Shown here: positions 22,574-35,277 of the stretch, piece by piece
Layout: each line of letters begins with the position of its first letter
Position numbering within the stretch: the first letter of the stretch is position 1
Origin: Phoenix dactylifera
Taxonomy: Eukaryota > Streptophyta > Magnoliopsida > Arecales > Arecaceae
Assembly (NCBI RefSeq): GCF_009389715.1
Contig: NC_052395.1
Span: 24,105,482-24,169,481 of the forward strand
Direction: 5' to 3'
DNA: 64,000 bases
Notes under the pieces: model-generated
What the model was told of the DNA's origin: nothing
Database searches by the model: none
What the model saw: the letters and a program-made list of their open reading frames with translations, nothing else
Translations under genes and position numbers: made by a program

Positions 22574-24620
22574 ATGACCGGAATACCAAGTTTTTTCATT
22601 AGTCGACGATCATCTGGAGGCAGCGGAACAGGATCAGAGCTATCAGAGGGACTAATGATCAGATGTTGGAGAACTCTGATACGATTAGGGCAGTACTGGA
22701 GCAGTTCTTCAGGGCTAGGTGGACTGAACAGATGGAATGTGGAAGCCAGCCTGATTTACCGATGCCTTCGGTTGTGGTGTTTGAGGAGGACAATGCAGCA
22801 TTGACCAGTCCTGTATCGGAGAGAAAGATCCAGGAGGCAGTGTGGTCCCTTAAGGAGGACAAGGCAGCAGGGCCAGATGGTTTTCCACCGATTTTCTTCA
22901 GGAGGTTTTGGAGGCTTATTGGACAGGATGTGATAGAGGCTATTTAGTAGTTTTTTAGCTCAGGAGTGATGTCGGCAGATTGGAAGAGAACCTTTATCAC
23001 CCTGGTCCCAAAATGGCAGGACGCTACAGAGCTGGGCCATTTTCATCCGATTAGTCTGTGTACTATATTATACAAGGCTACGACAAAGATACTGGTAGTT
23101 AGATTGAGAGACATCCTTTCGAAGCTTATTAGTCCTAAGTAGGGAGCATTTGTGGATGGACGGAGTATTTCTGATAATGTTCTGATTGCTCAGGAATTCA
23201 TGTTTGATCTCAATAGGGCCCCGATTAGGAGGAGTATGATGGGATAAAGCTTGATATAGAGAGAGCCTATGACAAGATGTGTTGGAACTTCGTACAGCAG
23301 GCGCTGGAGGACTTTGGATTCCATGAGACTTGGATCAGATGGGCGTTGGGGTGTGTTAGGGCACCATCGATCCTTCACCATCCTAATGAACGGTACGCCC
23401 TCGCATTTCTTTAAGTCCTCTGGCGGGCTTCATCAGGGATGTCCCCTATCTCCATTGCTTTTATTATATATGCAGATGCTATGTCCAGAGCACTTTGGCG
23501 TGCAGTCGACTCCCAGGGGTTGGAGGTCTACAAGCTAGTGCAAGAGTCCACCCCGATTTTCCACTTATTCTTTGCGGACGACTGCTTGTTGTTGGCTCGA
23601 GCTACGAGGTGGGCTGCTCGGACCATCAGGGGTATCCTTAGGGACTACTATGAGGCTTTTGGGCAATGGGTCTACAAGCTAGTGCAAGAGTCCACCCGAT
23701 TTTCCACTTATTCTTTGCAGACGACTGCTTGTTGTTGGCTCGAGCTACGAGGCGGGCTGCTCGGACCATCAGGGGTATCCTTAGGGCTACTATGAGGCTT
23801 CTGGGCAATGGGTCAATCTGGCCAAGTCAGCTGTTTGCTTCAGTCCGAAGACCAAGCCATGAGTGAAGACAACCATAATGGAGATTCTGGGTGTAGGTGA
23901 GCAGGAGGGTGTATTGAGATACTTAGGGGTCCCGATCTTGGGACCGCCTCTGGAGTAGAGATTGCTTCTCTCTTGAGCTCAGTATCAGGCACAGACTAGA
24001 GGGTAGGCAGATGCACTCACTTTTCATGATGGGCAAGGTCACCTTGGTGCGATCGGTTCTGACCTCAGTCTCGATCTACTTGATGACCAACTTTATACTC
24101 CCAGTGACGCACTTGAGAACCCTTGAGCAGATCTTCAGAAACTTCATTTGGAAGAGGCATGATGGCAGAGGAGGTATTCATCTGATAGCTTGGGAGGTAC
24201 CATGCCAGCCGACCAGAACTGGTGGACTGGGGGTGCCATCGTTAGTAGCCATGCGGGAGGACTTGCTGTGAGACTGGCAGCCCGATTTTTGTTGGAGCCT
24301 GAGGGTTTATGGTCCTCATTGATGAGGGCCAAGTATGGGGCCAATCCGGTGGCGGTGAGCATCCAGACGCGACACCACTGCTCACCTATTTGGAGGGAGA
24401 TTTGTGCCAGAGCACCGTGGGTGGTCCGGTGATTAGATGGGCCCTTGGCGATGGACGGTCTGTTGATGTACTAGAGGATAGCTGGGTGATGGAGATGCCT
24501 ATTAGTCGATTGCCGATTATGGTGGACACAGCTAGGTTGGCTGGATAGAGGGTCAGTGACCTACTTGTTCCTGAGGGGGGTAGTTGGAGTGAGGGACTGA
24601 TATGGGAGTTCTTTGGGGAG
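22574..24620 (+). pseudogene. LINE-2 reverse transcriptase region, multiply broken
   Basis: Pieces in several frames carry the RT palm and thumb motifs in correct order, ending with a DGRSVDVLEDSW block typical of the plant LINE linker. A 144-bp tandem duplication (23528-23671 and 23672-23814) contains the catalytic FADD box twice, so the polymerase core itself is duplicated and shifted. Confidence 0.8.
23528..23814 (+). repeat. 144-bp tandem duplication across the RT FADD box
   Basis: Both copies start CTACAAGCTAGTGCAAGAG and end at GGGCAATGGGT. They differ by a few indels and substitutions. Each contains FADDCLLLARAT. Confidence 0.9.
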
Positions 24621-24627
24621 CACTTAG

Positions 24628-26594
24628 TGATAAGAGCACAAAAGTGCAATCGTCATACCATCTTAATTAGTATTATAGCTAATCATTAATAATAAAATTA
24701 ACTAATTAACGTTGTATTTTGTTTTAGTGCAAGTAATCCAAGAAACCAATTAACATTGGGTTTGAGCCCAATGCCCGGCAGCCCGAGCTCAAGTCAAGCC
24801 GTCCGTAAGGAGTTTTTCCAACACAACAGATCCCTTCATCCAGTCTTAGCCCAACTGTGATTCCAGCCCATTCCAAGCTTCACACGATGAAGCCATCAAC
24901 GTCCGCGTCAGTCCCAGGCACCCGTTCGAACGCAGCCCAGCTTCTCCAAGTGATCCCGCGGCCAGCGTTGCAACCTCCCATCCGCATCAGCGATCCGGCG
25001 TCCCCCTCTCCCGGATTCGAGATCCCCGCGACCCAATCCCAGCTGTGCGCCCATTCCGTGATCCCGTGCGAAGAACAGGGGAGAAGAAAGGATCCCGCTC
25101 CCGGAGAAGAAAGGATCCGCGTTGCCCAAATTTTCTTCCATTTCAGCGCGTCTCCACCGCATAGCATCCACCGCATCCCCAGCTCCTTCCAATCCGGTGA
25201 TCTCCTTCCTTACGCGATCAAAATCCCAGCTCCTCCAAGAGATCCCAGGCGCCCATAAAGCCGTGATCGGCTTTTCCGGCTTCAGCCCTTCCTCCGCATC
25301 GGAATCCCAGCCGTGATCCACTCCTTCCACGATCCGAATCCCAGCTCATCCCGCCTCTGCACCCATGGATCCACGGCATCCCGTAATCCACATGCTCCCA
25401 GCGCCCGGATCTCGTCCGTGATCGACTCCTCCCCGCGTCCTCACCGTGCCAGGCCGTCCGCATCCTCCGCGTCCTCACCGCGTCTGCCATCTTCCTTCCC
25501 CATTTGAGCATTCCAGCCATGGCATCACTTCCAAATCCGCCACGCCATCAACACGAACGCATGCCAGCAACGCCCATCAGCAGAATCCCAGCGTCCGCCC
25601 TCTCCTTACTCCCACGGATCACGCCATCAACGCGTCCAGCCCCTTCTTCGTGATCCCAGTAGCGCCCGAAGAAGGAACTCCGCGCCTCCCTTTCGCATCA
25701 GGCGTCCGTCCGCGGCTATAAGAGGAGAAGGAGGAAGAGGAAGGGGGTGTGCTCGGTTGGGGATCGGTTCCAAAGAACAGAGGAGTGGAAGGTGGTCGGC
25801 TGGTTTTTGGGTTCCAAAGAACAGAGGAGGGAGGAGAAGACGAGTGGGTCAAAGAGGAGAATTGTTCATGCTCTGTTTTCAAACAGAGCACATTATTTTG
25901 TTTTGTTTATTTTTTTTTTATTTTTCTTCTTTTTCTTTTTCTTTTTATGTTTAGTTTTATTTTAATTAAGAGCAATGTTTTTGTTTAGTTTGAATTTTAA
26001 TCAAGAGCAATGTGTTATTTTTAGTTTGAATTTTAATCAAGAGTGATGTGTTATTTTTAGTTTGAATTTTAATCGAGAGCAATATGTTTTAAGTTTTAAG
26101 AGTGTTATTTTGGTGAAGAGTTTTACTTTTAAAATTTTATTTATGATGCTGCAATTTAAATTTCTTTTATGCAATATATTAAATCTTCTTTTATGCAATT
26201 TATATTCTAGGCTTTTGATCTTCTAGCACTGTTCTTCATCCATTTTAATTTATGCCAAAGCTCTTCTTTGATTAGATAAATATATAAATGCTCTTTGAAT
26301 CTAAGTACATATCTTCTAGTTAATTTCAATTAAAAATAATTCTCCGATAGACTAGAGAATCTATCAACATCCCCGACATCATGTTTTTCTTTTGTTATTC
26401 GAAAATCGATTTCAAATCCGAGTGAACGTTGTTGTTATTTTTAAGCAACTCCAATCGCCTCCCTGTGGATCGACCTCTTACGACCACTATTCTTCGAGTA
26501 GAACATGTAAGAGTAAAATTAAATTAAACTTTGTTTGTCGGTTCTAACAACGATCTGTTTAGCATATTTTTAGTTAGACAGGAAAGGATGAACA
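24628..26594 (+). mobile_element. Solo LTR, 1,967 bp, inside LINE-2
   Basis: Starts TGATAAGAGCAC and ends GGATGAACA (TG...CA), with the 5-bp duplication CTTAG at 24623-24627 and 26595-26599. Removing it rejoins the LINE text (GAGCA-CTTAG-CAGAGTGG). A TATA box (CTATAAGAGG) lies at 25716-25725 on the plus strand after a C-rich U3. The 3' part is AT-rich with a CTCCCTGTGGATCGACC string that is common in Ty3/Gypsy (Tat/Ogre-like) LTRs. No internal domain is present, so it is a solo LTR; a small non-coding LTR element is less likely. Confidence 0.8.
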
Positions 26595-26599
26595 CTTAG

Positions 26600-27760
26600 C
26601 AGAGTGGATCTTGGCCCTTTCTATTCCAGCCTGGAGGGAGCCTAATAGATTAGTATGGATGACGATGGGGCGATCCAGGGTGCGTGCCAGGGACCTCCAT
26701 GCGCTGTTCAGTGGGGAGGCAGCTCGGTAGATCGAAGGAGGTTAGATATGGAGGATGCAGATCCATTCGCGAGTGGCTCTTTCTAAATAGAAGGTAGCAT
26801 GGAGCTGCCTACCGACCAGAAGGATGTTAGCGGGACGAGGAGTTCGAGTTACCCCGCATTGTGAGACCTGCCCGAATATTTAGGAGACCATCACCCATGT
26901 CATCCTTAGATGCCCTAGGGCTGTACGAATTTGGGAGGGGTCTTCTATGCCTTTCCCATAGGCACAGGAGTCAGTAGAGGATCTGTTACATTACTTGAGA
27001 GAGTCCATAAGTAGACCGGATACAGTCGAGGAGGAAATCAGAAGGGCGTACCTAGTTTACCACATACAGTTAGATAGAAATGCCCGCCTCTTCGAAGGCA
27101 AGGTGTCGGATCCGAGGACAGTGGTCGACAGGGCTTTTCGTCATTCGGCAAAGATCACCACAGCTGCTGCATTGAGTTCCTTTGGGATGGCCAGGGACAT
27201 TTAGAACACCCATTCCGTTATTATAGCATCCAGATTTGCCCCATTTTCTTGGGTGACCCCACTCCTTGGTCATCTCAAAGTGAACTTCGATGGCAGCGTA
27301 TCGGCAGATGGAGCATATGGAGGAGTGAGTTTTGTGATTAGAGACCATTGTGGCACACTGGTTGTAGCGGGTGGTTGGCGTACTCTTGGTTCAACTGTCA
27401 TTGTGATAGAGCTCCAGGCAGCATGGGATGGCATCTCTTATATGAGGCGGGTGCTTGGCGCAGATAAGTTACACCTCGAGGGGGACTAATCGATAGTGAT
27501 CGATTGGATATGGAGAGTGGATCGATATGGAGATGACCCCCCATTGATGCATGAGACTTGCAGATTGGTCAGATAGATGGTATCATTTTAGGCAGTGCAT
27601 GTGTATTGGGAGGCAAACAGAGTAGCAGACTGCGTTACCTCCTACGTTGCTCGGCACTCTGGAGAGTTTATCTGGACTTGTGCCATTGAGCTTTTTTCTT
27701 CATTGTATCATTTTATTTTCTTTGACTTAGCAGGCTGTACCCATGTAGGAGCTATATGAA
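26600..27760 (+). pseudogene. LINE-2 3' half: zf-RVT and RNase H remains
   Basis: Contains a zf-RVT-like block with stops at 26600-26960, then an RNase H: LKVNFDGSVSADGAYGGVSFVIRD at 27270-27345, ELQAAWDGISYM and LEGD at about 27410-27486, and a DLAGCTHVGAI end at about 27725-27757. Stops interrupt each segment. Confidence 0.7.
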
Positions 27761-28791
27761 ATGCCCTTTTTTACCAAAAAAATAAAAAATAAAAAATTGG
27801 CCATGTTATTTGTCATTAAGACCGCATCTAATTAACATGGAAACAATTCTTAAAGTTGTCCTAAAAAAATTGTGGCTTTCCTTGTTGAGACCAAAGAACC
27901 ATTCTATGGTCATTATCTGAAAGAGCTCAGGAACGCCGGTACCGTCAGATAATAATCTGACAGTCGTGATGTGCCCTGCATCACAAGATGCGTTATTGTC
28001 CTCATCGCTCATTAATACCACCATTATTTTTCAGGGGTTGAGAGATTTTTTTTTAGGGGAAGCTCAAACTCTCGACCTCAGGATTACTCAGAGCGGTATG
28101 AGAACTATGCACTAGCCAGGTGCGCCACAACCATGTGTTGTTAAAAATAATCTAGCCTTTCAACTAATAAGATGAATCAAGCTACAATCTAATACTGTTA
28201 ACTCAAAAAGCATTAGGAAAAATATCAATAATGTATATCAGGCTTACCATCTCCTCACACGTGTGACCTGGATCACATATGTGAAGGGACCACAATGATT
28301 GGAACCAATCAAGTTAAACAAATACATGGAAGATATCTCCAGCAAATCTAATCTTCGGACACCATGCTAAGTAACCAATTAATACATAATGGGCTTAACA
28401 AATGCGATAGTTATATGATGCAAATATTCACAATATTTTGTTGATACTGCGGTGTGGGATCTAATTTGTTCAACCATCCTAGAACTTCCTTTGTTGATGC
28501 AACGATACTTGATAAAATTGCCAAGTCCTTTGCACTTAGACCTTTGGCAGCAAAGGATGCTTCCAGCTGAGTGATCTCTGCATAAGGAGATGGTAAATTA
28601 GCCAAAGCCTCAGAGGCCATTGACACAATCCCATCCCGCCTCCCTGTGGAGACCTCCCAAATGTAGTTGCCCCCCGTCCGAGCCCCTTTCTCGACTGAAC
28701 CGGCGGCCTGAACCAGAGCAAACTATTTTCGTTAATATAACTAGCCCTAGGTCATGGAAACAAGTAATTTGAGAACAAAAGAACAGCTTCA

Positions 28792-28947
<156 letters not shown>

Positions 28948-29280
28948 TTAGGCCTTGTTTGGGGGAGCTGTTGGCAGTAGAGCTGTTGGAAGTAGAGCTG
29001 TTATAAAAAACTGTTTGTTGTTTGGTAACTATATTTTTAAAGTGCTGTGGCACTTTAACATATGTTTGGTAAATAAATTGAAAAAGTACTTTTATATGAC
29101 AAAATTACCATAAAGGACATTGCATAGTATTATACAATAGAGCATAATAAAATATAACATATATTAATACATAATATACGATATAGTATAACATTACTGT
29201 AATATAAAATATTATTATTATAATATCGTAATATGACATTGCATAGCATAGCATAATGGTAATAATTATTAGAGTAAATT

Positions 29281-29935
29281 AATTTTCTATAATATAACAT
29301 AATATTAAATTATTTAACATAACATATTAATGTATTATGATATAATGTAATATATATTATATTTATAGTATAATACAATAATAAAGGTATAAAATATTAT
29401 AATTATTAGTATTAATTAATTTCTCATAATATAACATAATATTAAATTATTTAAAATAACATATTAATGTATTATGATATAAGGTAATATAATATAATAT
29501 GCATAGTATAATACAATAATAAAGATATAAAATAATATATTATTAGTATAAATTAATTTCTCATAATATAACATAATATTAAATTATTTAACATTACATA
29601 TTAATGTATTACGATATAATGTAATATATATTATATTTATAGTATAATACAATAATAAAGGTATAAAATATTATAATTATAAGTATTAATTAATTTCCTA
29701 TAATATAACATAATATTAAATTATTTAAAATAACATATTAATGTATTATGATATAATGTAATATAATATAATATGTATAGTATACTAAAATAATAAAGGT
29801 ATAAAATAATATAATTATTATTATAAATTAATTTCTCATAATATAATATAATATTAAATTATTTAACATAACATATTAATGTATTATGATATAATGTAAT
29901 ATAATAATATATTTATAGTATAATACAACTATAAA
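29281..29935. repeat. 137-bp AT-rich satellite, about five units, inside the PIF/Harbinger-like element
   Basis: Units marked by AATTTCTCATAATATAACAT begin at 29281, 29418, 29555, 29692 and about 29830, giving a period of 137-138 bp. Each unit carries ATTAAATTATTTAA and AATGTATTATGATATAA strings. The 29100-29280 text looks like a decayed earlier unit. Confidence 0.85.
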
Positions 29936-30039
29936 TGACCATTTATCTGTTTAATAGATCATCTCTTTACTTAACTATTTGCAATGGCGACAAATTCACT
30001 GTACCTATCAATATGATAAGGATCAGATTATTTGCCACT

Positions 30040-30600
30040 CACTCATTTTTTTTATTTATACATTCATTCGTATATATATTTATTTATGCATTTATTTATT
30101 TATTTATTATTTTATTCATTGAAATGTATTTATTTGTTATCTTATTTATTTAGTCATTCATTCATTCATTTATATAAATATTTATTTATTTATTTATTTA
30201 TTTATTTATTTTTTATTTTATTTTATTTTATATTATTTTATTTTATTTTATTTCTTTTTTTCTTCTCTTCTTCTTCTCCTTCCTTCCTCTCCCCTCTTCT
30301 CCGTTCTTCTCCTCCCGTGCGGCCGGCAGCGCCGGAACGGGGCCAGGCAGCGGCGGCCACGGGAGGGGGCCGGGTCGTGGCCGGCGGCGCCTGCGACAGT
30401 CTCGGCGGCCGCGGCTGCCCCCTGGGAAGGGTTCTCCTCCCGCGTGGCCGACGGCACCGGAGGGGGTGCGGCACTACGACGGTGGGGGAGAGGGAGGGGG
30501 TACGGCACTGTGGCGGCGGGGGAGAAGGAGGGGGTGCGGCGGCGAGGGAGAGGGAGACACTGCAGCGGCAAGTGGGTTGGAAGAGGAACAGGCAGTGAGA
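30040..30600 (+). repeat. Compound ATTT / CT / GC-rich cassette
   Basis: ATTTATTT simple repeats (30050-30245) pass into a CT tract (30250-30315), then a GC-rich block starting CTCCTCCCGTGCGGCCGGC. The same order and similar GC-block text occur at 43240-43525 and 43500-43830 in the Mutator-like element. Long open frames over it are compositional. Confidence 0.6.
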
Positions 30601-31312
30601 TGAGGTTTTGGGGAGGATTTTTTTTTAAAATGGAAATATTTTGGTCAAAATAGAGCTTCCCGACAAAGCTCAAAATAACATTTTCGGAAAGTTCCAAAAT
30701 AGAGCTTCTGCCAAAAAACTATTTTCAGTTTTCCGAAAAAGCTGAAACAGCTTTTCAAAAATTTTGTCAAACACCATTTTTTATCTAAAAGTAATTTTGG
30801 AGGACTAGAAAGTATTTTTTGACCCTCCAAAAGCTCCCAAACAATGCCTTAGTCTTAGTGGAGTTCAGTAGTACCGAGCCATCGCAGCCTTGTGGCAAAT
30901 AAAAATGCTTGCAAATATTATCTCCTATAGGCCAGTGCAAACGTTTAGTCAAGAACGAAAGCATAGTAATGTTTGAGAAACGAATGAAAGCATATATATT
31001 AAAATCTCATTACCCTAACAAAGCAATCATGGAAATGTTGCCTTAATAGTGGGCCGGAGACTGTTGGGTCCTGAGAAAAGTAGCTGGCCACGGTCTTACG
31101 AACTATAGCCTCAGCACCTGGGCATGAGTTTTTGTGGAAACCAACCTTCAAGGCTTGGGCATTGGCTGAGTCAAGGAGGAAGAGCACAAGGGCTAACCGG
31201 AACAAAAACCTTAAGAAAAGCCTCATGGCCATCTTTCACAGTGGTGGCAAAAGCTTTTAGAACACTGGAATGTATGCTGTGGCTTGAAGCCAGCGAACCA
31301 CCTATTTATAAG

Positions 31313-31320
31313 TCTCGGCA
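31313..31320 (-). promoter_or_regulatory. Conserved TATA box of psiPrx2'
   Basis: TATAAATA on the minus strand at the same spacing as in Prx2. A transcript could still be started from this promoter although the gene is broken. Confidence 0.5.
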
Positions 31321-32256
31321 GGCTCGTGGTCTTCTTTTTATTTGTTTAGTGCACAATTTTTCATGCGGATTGCTATGAACTAGAAATCTATATGACACAT
31401 CACTGGTCAAGGGTTTCCAGCAATTAGGGCCCACCTAAACGAATGAAGTACATGAGAGGGTGGGGCTGTGGGTCAAAAAGCCCTTGTGGTGGTGCATTAT
31501 GTTATGACAAGGCGCGTGGCTGCCACACGAACTGGTTTTGACTGTGGGCGATGCGTGTGGTTGGCGGCGCGAATGGCCGATTTTATGATGGCCAGAAGAT
31601 CGGGTGGCGTCCCCCCTCACCTCTTTTTAATATTAGTTTAGTGTTTTAGCGCGTGGCGAGCACGTGGATTGGGACTTTTGCATGACATGGCGTGCGATGA
31701 CCGTGGTCTGCATCATGTTGGTCTGAACGTTTTCATCGAAGTGGACTTCAAGTTCAAAGAAAAGAGAATAAGCCAATTTTTCCAGCTCCCTCCAAAGTGC
31801 CTGGATGAGCTGTACTCCTAAAATGTCCGTCCATTATATTAAAGAAAAGGTGAGGGACCGTCGAATGATTTAGAAAGTTAAAGCAACAATAATATTATAA
31901 TCTATCTGTTGGCGAGCTTGATGGATTTAATCACAAAAAATTAATTTGTTAGATTAATTATCTGCTTCGAGCTTGTCAAATATACCATAATGTGATCTAT
32001 ATTTTTTTTGTCACTTAATATCTATTTTGCTATTTCTATGAAATTTTCATAACTCGACTAAAAATTTCCTAAGATTTATAAATTGGAACGTTCATTTAAG
32101 CATAGTCCCATCTGACCTAATTCGGCTCTTCTTCTTTCTACAGGCCAAAAGGTAGGATCTAGATTGCATTTAGAGAGGTGGTTATGAAATGCAAGCTAGA
32201 TGGGCCAACAGGCTCGGTTCCTAGAAGATTTACAGAAATATCTAAGCAAACCCGCA
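31321..32256. other. Unit II copy of the Prx2 upstream spacer
   Basis: Matches 8922-9911 closely; the last shared text is GATTTACAGAAATATCTAAGCAAACCC. Non-coding. Confidence 0.8.
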
Positions 32257-33190
32257 AAAAATTTCAGTAAATAGACTCTAATCTTAGCTTCAGACTTGTT
32301 ATATAGTTTTTTTATTTTTTAATAATAACTTAGCTGCTAAGTAGACTGCTGATGGTATATTGAGTAGGGTTGCATATGGAACGTGCATTTCTAGTCCCGA
32401 CATAGCCTGGTTTTTGTCCGGATTCCATTCAAACTTAGAACTTTGGTAGCAGGCTTTGTAGATTAATCCTGAGGTCTGGTTCAAAGACAGTCTGATATGG
32501 AGCTGCATAGGACGATGGGTAACACTTTTACAATTGGCTGTCAAACGTGTCAAACAAGCAAGCTGACATCTTTATACGCTTTGCACAAATCTAGATCCAA
32601 CTTAACGTACTAGGAAATTGTTTTAACTAGGTTAAGTTAACCATTCTAATTTCAAAATTTGATCAAGAAAATAGATCGAGTTAAATTGGTCCATATCTAA
32701 ACCTTACTCTGCATTTTCAAACTTGAGCCAAGGTCGTCTTTAGAGTTACCATAAATTTCAAGGTAAAGAATCTCTGGATATCAATAAACATTTGTTAGTT
32801 TTTATTAAATTTTTATATGCATACCAAAATAATAATCTGCATTATTAGAAGGGGCCATTCCTCACCCTCAATCTATCCAACCCATCCTACTAGGCAAGGC
32901 TAAGGCAGCCAAATTCCGAGCTGATGAGATCCAGGGGGAGCTGTAGGCAGCCAGACAGTAAGTTGTCGAGGCTGAAGAGAGAACTTTCAGAGTAGTGGAA
33001 GGGTAACCCTAATAAGTCCTCAATAGAAGTGTGTTTTGAGTGTGATTTGGGAGTGGGGGGACAAATCTTGGAGTGTAATTTATTAGCAACCCTAACAAGG
33101 GCCACGAAAAGCTCATTGGATCAATTTTCCTGGCTTTTATGCCCCATAGAACTGTCCACTTGGGCACAAAAATCGGCAATGGCCTAAGAC
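32257..33190. other. Unit II-specific non-coding sequence
   Basis: It replaces the Copia element found at this point in unit I. No gene, LTR or bounded repeat is recognised. Confidence 0.4.
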
Positions 33191-34472
33191 TAGGGTGCAA
33201 ATGGGTTGGGTTGAACTGGATCATGAGTGACTCCAACTCAATCTGGTTTCTTATTCGGATCCTAATTTTGGATCCAGATTGAATACAATAGAAGATCGGG
33301 TTAGGTCGGTTCGGGTCCACAACTATAATTTTTGGCCCAACGAGTAATTCAGGTTGCAAATTCAGATCCAGTTTGGGTCTGAGTTGGATCTGGTTCGGGT
33401 CCAGATCTTGGCAAAAATTTCATATTATATATAACAATAACAACTATTATTGTAACGATAACAAATATTATTCCAAATCAAAGAATAGCACTTTTATTGT
33501 ACCCACCCTCCGTAAACTGTGGGGACAGGCCAATATGTGAGGTTTCATCATAGCGAATATATGAATGATGGTAAGGAATGCTTTGTGTTGCTTGCTAAAT
33601 AATGATTACCCTAGTGCTCAAGTTTATGTTCAAACACAGTCAAAGAACTGGGAAAATATTACCCAACAGCTTGTTAGCCCTTCTCGCTTGCAATGTAAGT
33701 GGTTTTCCTGTCCCCTTGGTGTCTTGAAACTAAATTTTGATGGAGCCGTAAGAGGTTTGACAGCAGCAGCAAGATTTATTCTATGAGATCATACAAGCTA
33801 GCTAATGTGGGTGGCTGGATGGCCCCTCCCTCAATATTTTGTTCCGTATGCAGAGTTACTGGGATTGTGACGAGGTTTTAAATGTCCTATAATGAAGTTC
33901 TAGGCTTCGCAAATTTGGGTCGAGGGGGATTCAATGGCTATTATCTCTATGTTTAATGAACCGAACTATATACATGGTGCTTGGCTTCTCCTCGGGTGCA
34001 GGATATTTTATGTTGGACGTACTCTTGTTTTGCAATTCAAGCCTCTCACATCTCTAGGATAGGGAATCAAGCGGCGTATTGGGCTGCCACATATGCCTTA
34101 AAAGCTGGTTTACAGAGACCTTTAATATCTGATGTTTTTGTTGATGTTTGGTAATGCTATGAATGTTACTGTTTTTCTGTTATGTTCAGGTGTTTAGTCA
34201 TCAGCAGCTCTATTAACTATTTTTATAATAATGCATTCCTTTCTGTTTCTATAAATAATTTTATGCATTCGGGTCAGGTCGGGGTGGGTTGTAGGATTAA
34301 AAATCTAAAATTATCTAAATTTTAAATGAGTCGGGTCGGGTCTGAATTTAATAAACCCAGATCCGACTCGAAAATAAAATGTGTCCAATTTTAGAACCCG
34401 ACCCGGCCCCGTGGGTTCTCCAAAATTGATCGGGTCGGGTCACAGGTCAACCCCGATTCATTTGCAGCCTTA
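33191..34472. mobile_element. hAT-like element rich in GGGTCGGGT, with a LINE fragment inside
   Basis: The left end TAGGGTGCAAATGGGTTGGG and the inverted right end TAAGGCTGCAAATGAATCGG match imperfectly. Both sides carry subterminal GGGTCGGGT/GGATC motifs (33230-33410 and 34265-34450). The candidate 8-bp duplications CCTAAGAC and CCCAAGGT match at only five of eight bases, so the element is old or the limits are off. It has no transposase. Confidence 0.5.
33480..34260 (+). mobile_element. LINE 3' fragment: RNase H remnant
   Basis: Plus-strand pieces PLGVLKLNFDGAV (about 33715-33750), VEGDSMAIISMFNEPNYIHGAW (33920-33990) and an AAYWAATYALKAG-like block (34070-34115) give the order of a plant LINE C-terminal ribonuclease H, with stops and frame changes between them. 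It sits inside the hAT-like element, so it inserted later or was captured. Confidence 0.6.
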
Positions 34473-35211
34473 CCCAAGGTATGTAGCGACGTATTTCAGG
34501 CTTTTTGGCTGGATCCAACTAAACTAGTTCAAGCCGAAGGGAGTAAAACTCTACTAAATTTAACTTAAAGAAACAGATCAGATGCCCCTAGATTGAGGTT
34601 AAATGAAATAAAAAAGTAGGGCCAGGGTAACGTCAAAGATTTGTTCATCGTATCTAGTTAGACCTCACAAATAATCTGTCATGATTGAGTTAGCTAGGGG
34701 TGTTCGCCTGCACCACAAAGCTATCATGCAAACAACTCTGTCTTCCGTCTGAAAAACCAGATGTTCATTTAATGTGTTGATTAACTGATCCATATGAAAA
34801 CTAGGGCCTAATGTTTCATTTTGAGTCGTAAAAGAATAAGAGCATGCGTACAAAAATTTTCAAGGTGACCTTTCTAGGCCAAACATCGAATGTGTTAATC
34901 CATGTTGCTAACATTGATAAATTTTGTTATTGTGCTCTAATTTTGCTCACGCACCAACTCTGAAATTATGTTAATAAAATTTAGGTCAATCATTTGTTAT
35001 CTGTCTTGTGGCCAATGCTTTTGTTCAGCATCTTGTTTACTTGTTCTTCATTATAAAATGAAAATTTGTACAACTTTTTAAAGTAGTTTTTGTTAAGAAA
35101 TTTAAAGTAACTCATATATTTACAAGTTTTTGTGAAATTTTTGTAGCTAGGATGAGAGGAAACTTGGCAGAAAGTGGGGAAGGATTATCATACAAGAAAG
35201 AGTTGTCGTTT
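34473..35211. other. Non-coding spacer
   Basis: AT-rich; no feature recognised. It ends where the Copia LTR scrap shared with unit I begins. Confidence 0.4.
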
Positions 35212-35277
35212 GATATATATATCCATTAGAAGGATAAGCTGTCTTTTTGTTTTTTTGAAAAAATATATTTGCCAACA
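35212..35277 (-). repeat. 66-bp scrap of the Copia LTR
   Basis: Reads TGTTGGCAAATATATTTTTT from 35277 on the minus strand, as at 14425. It diverges after the ATATAT run at 35212. It shows that the Copia insertion at 13.8-14.4 kb is older than the segmental duplication. Confidence 0.8.

Larger units (their letters stand above)
22514..27787 (+). mobile_element. LINE-2: 5'-truncated L1-type element, split by a solo LTR
   Basis: Plus strand. The 13-bp target duplication AATAAAAAATTGG is at 22501-22513 and 27788-27800, and an A-rich tail precedes the right copy. It contains RT (KAAGPDGFPPIFF, GGLHQGCPLSP, FADDCLLLARA), linker and C-terminal RNase H (HLKVNFDGSV, then an EGD*SIVIDW block) with many stops. 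It starts just upstream of RT. It inserted in intron 3 of the truncated Prx2 copy about 20 bp from the duplication junction. A 1,967-bp LTR later split it at 24628-26594. Confidence 0.88.
28951..30848. mobile_element. PIF/Harbinger-like non-autonomous element in psiPrx2' exon 2
   Basis: 1,898 bp. The termini GGCCTTGTTTGGG (left) and GGCATTGTTTGGG (right, inverted) continue as matching AGCT...TTGG text. The target duplication is TTA at 28948-28950 and 30849-30851, the 3-bp TTA preference of PIF/Harbinger (Tourist-like) elements. Prx2 at 8455-8465 shows the uninterrupted exon. Inside are a 137-bp AT-rich satellite, ATTT simple repeats, a CT tract and a GC-rich block. No transposase is seen, so it would depend on an autonomous relative. 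Confidence 0.85.

Noticed and set aside
24850-25720. Several overlapping open frames of 90-140 codons
   Set aside because: They lie in the C-rich U3 of the solo LTR, upstream of its TATA box; no retroelement domain.
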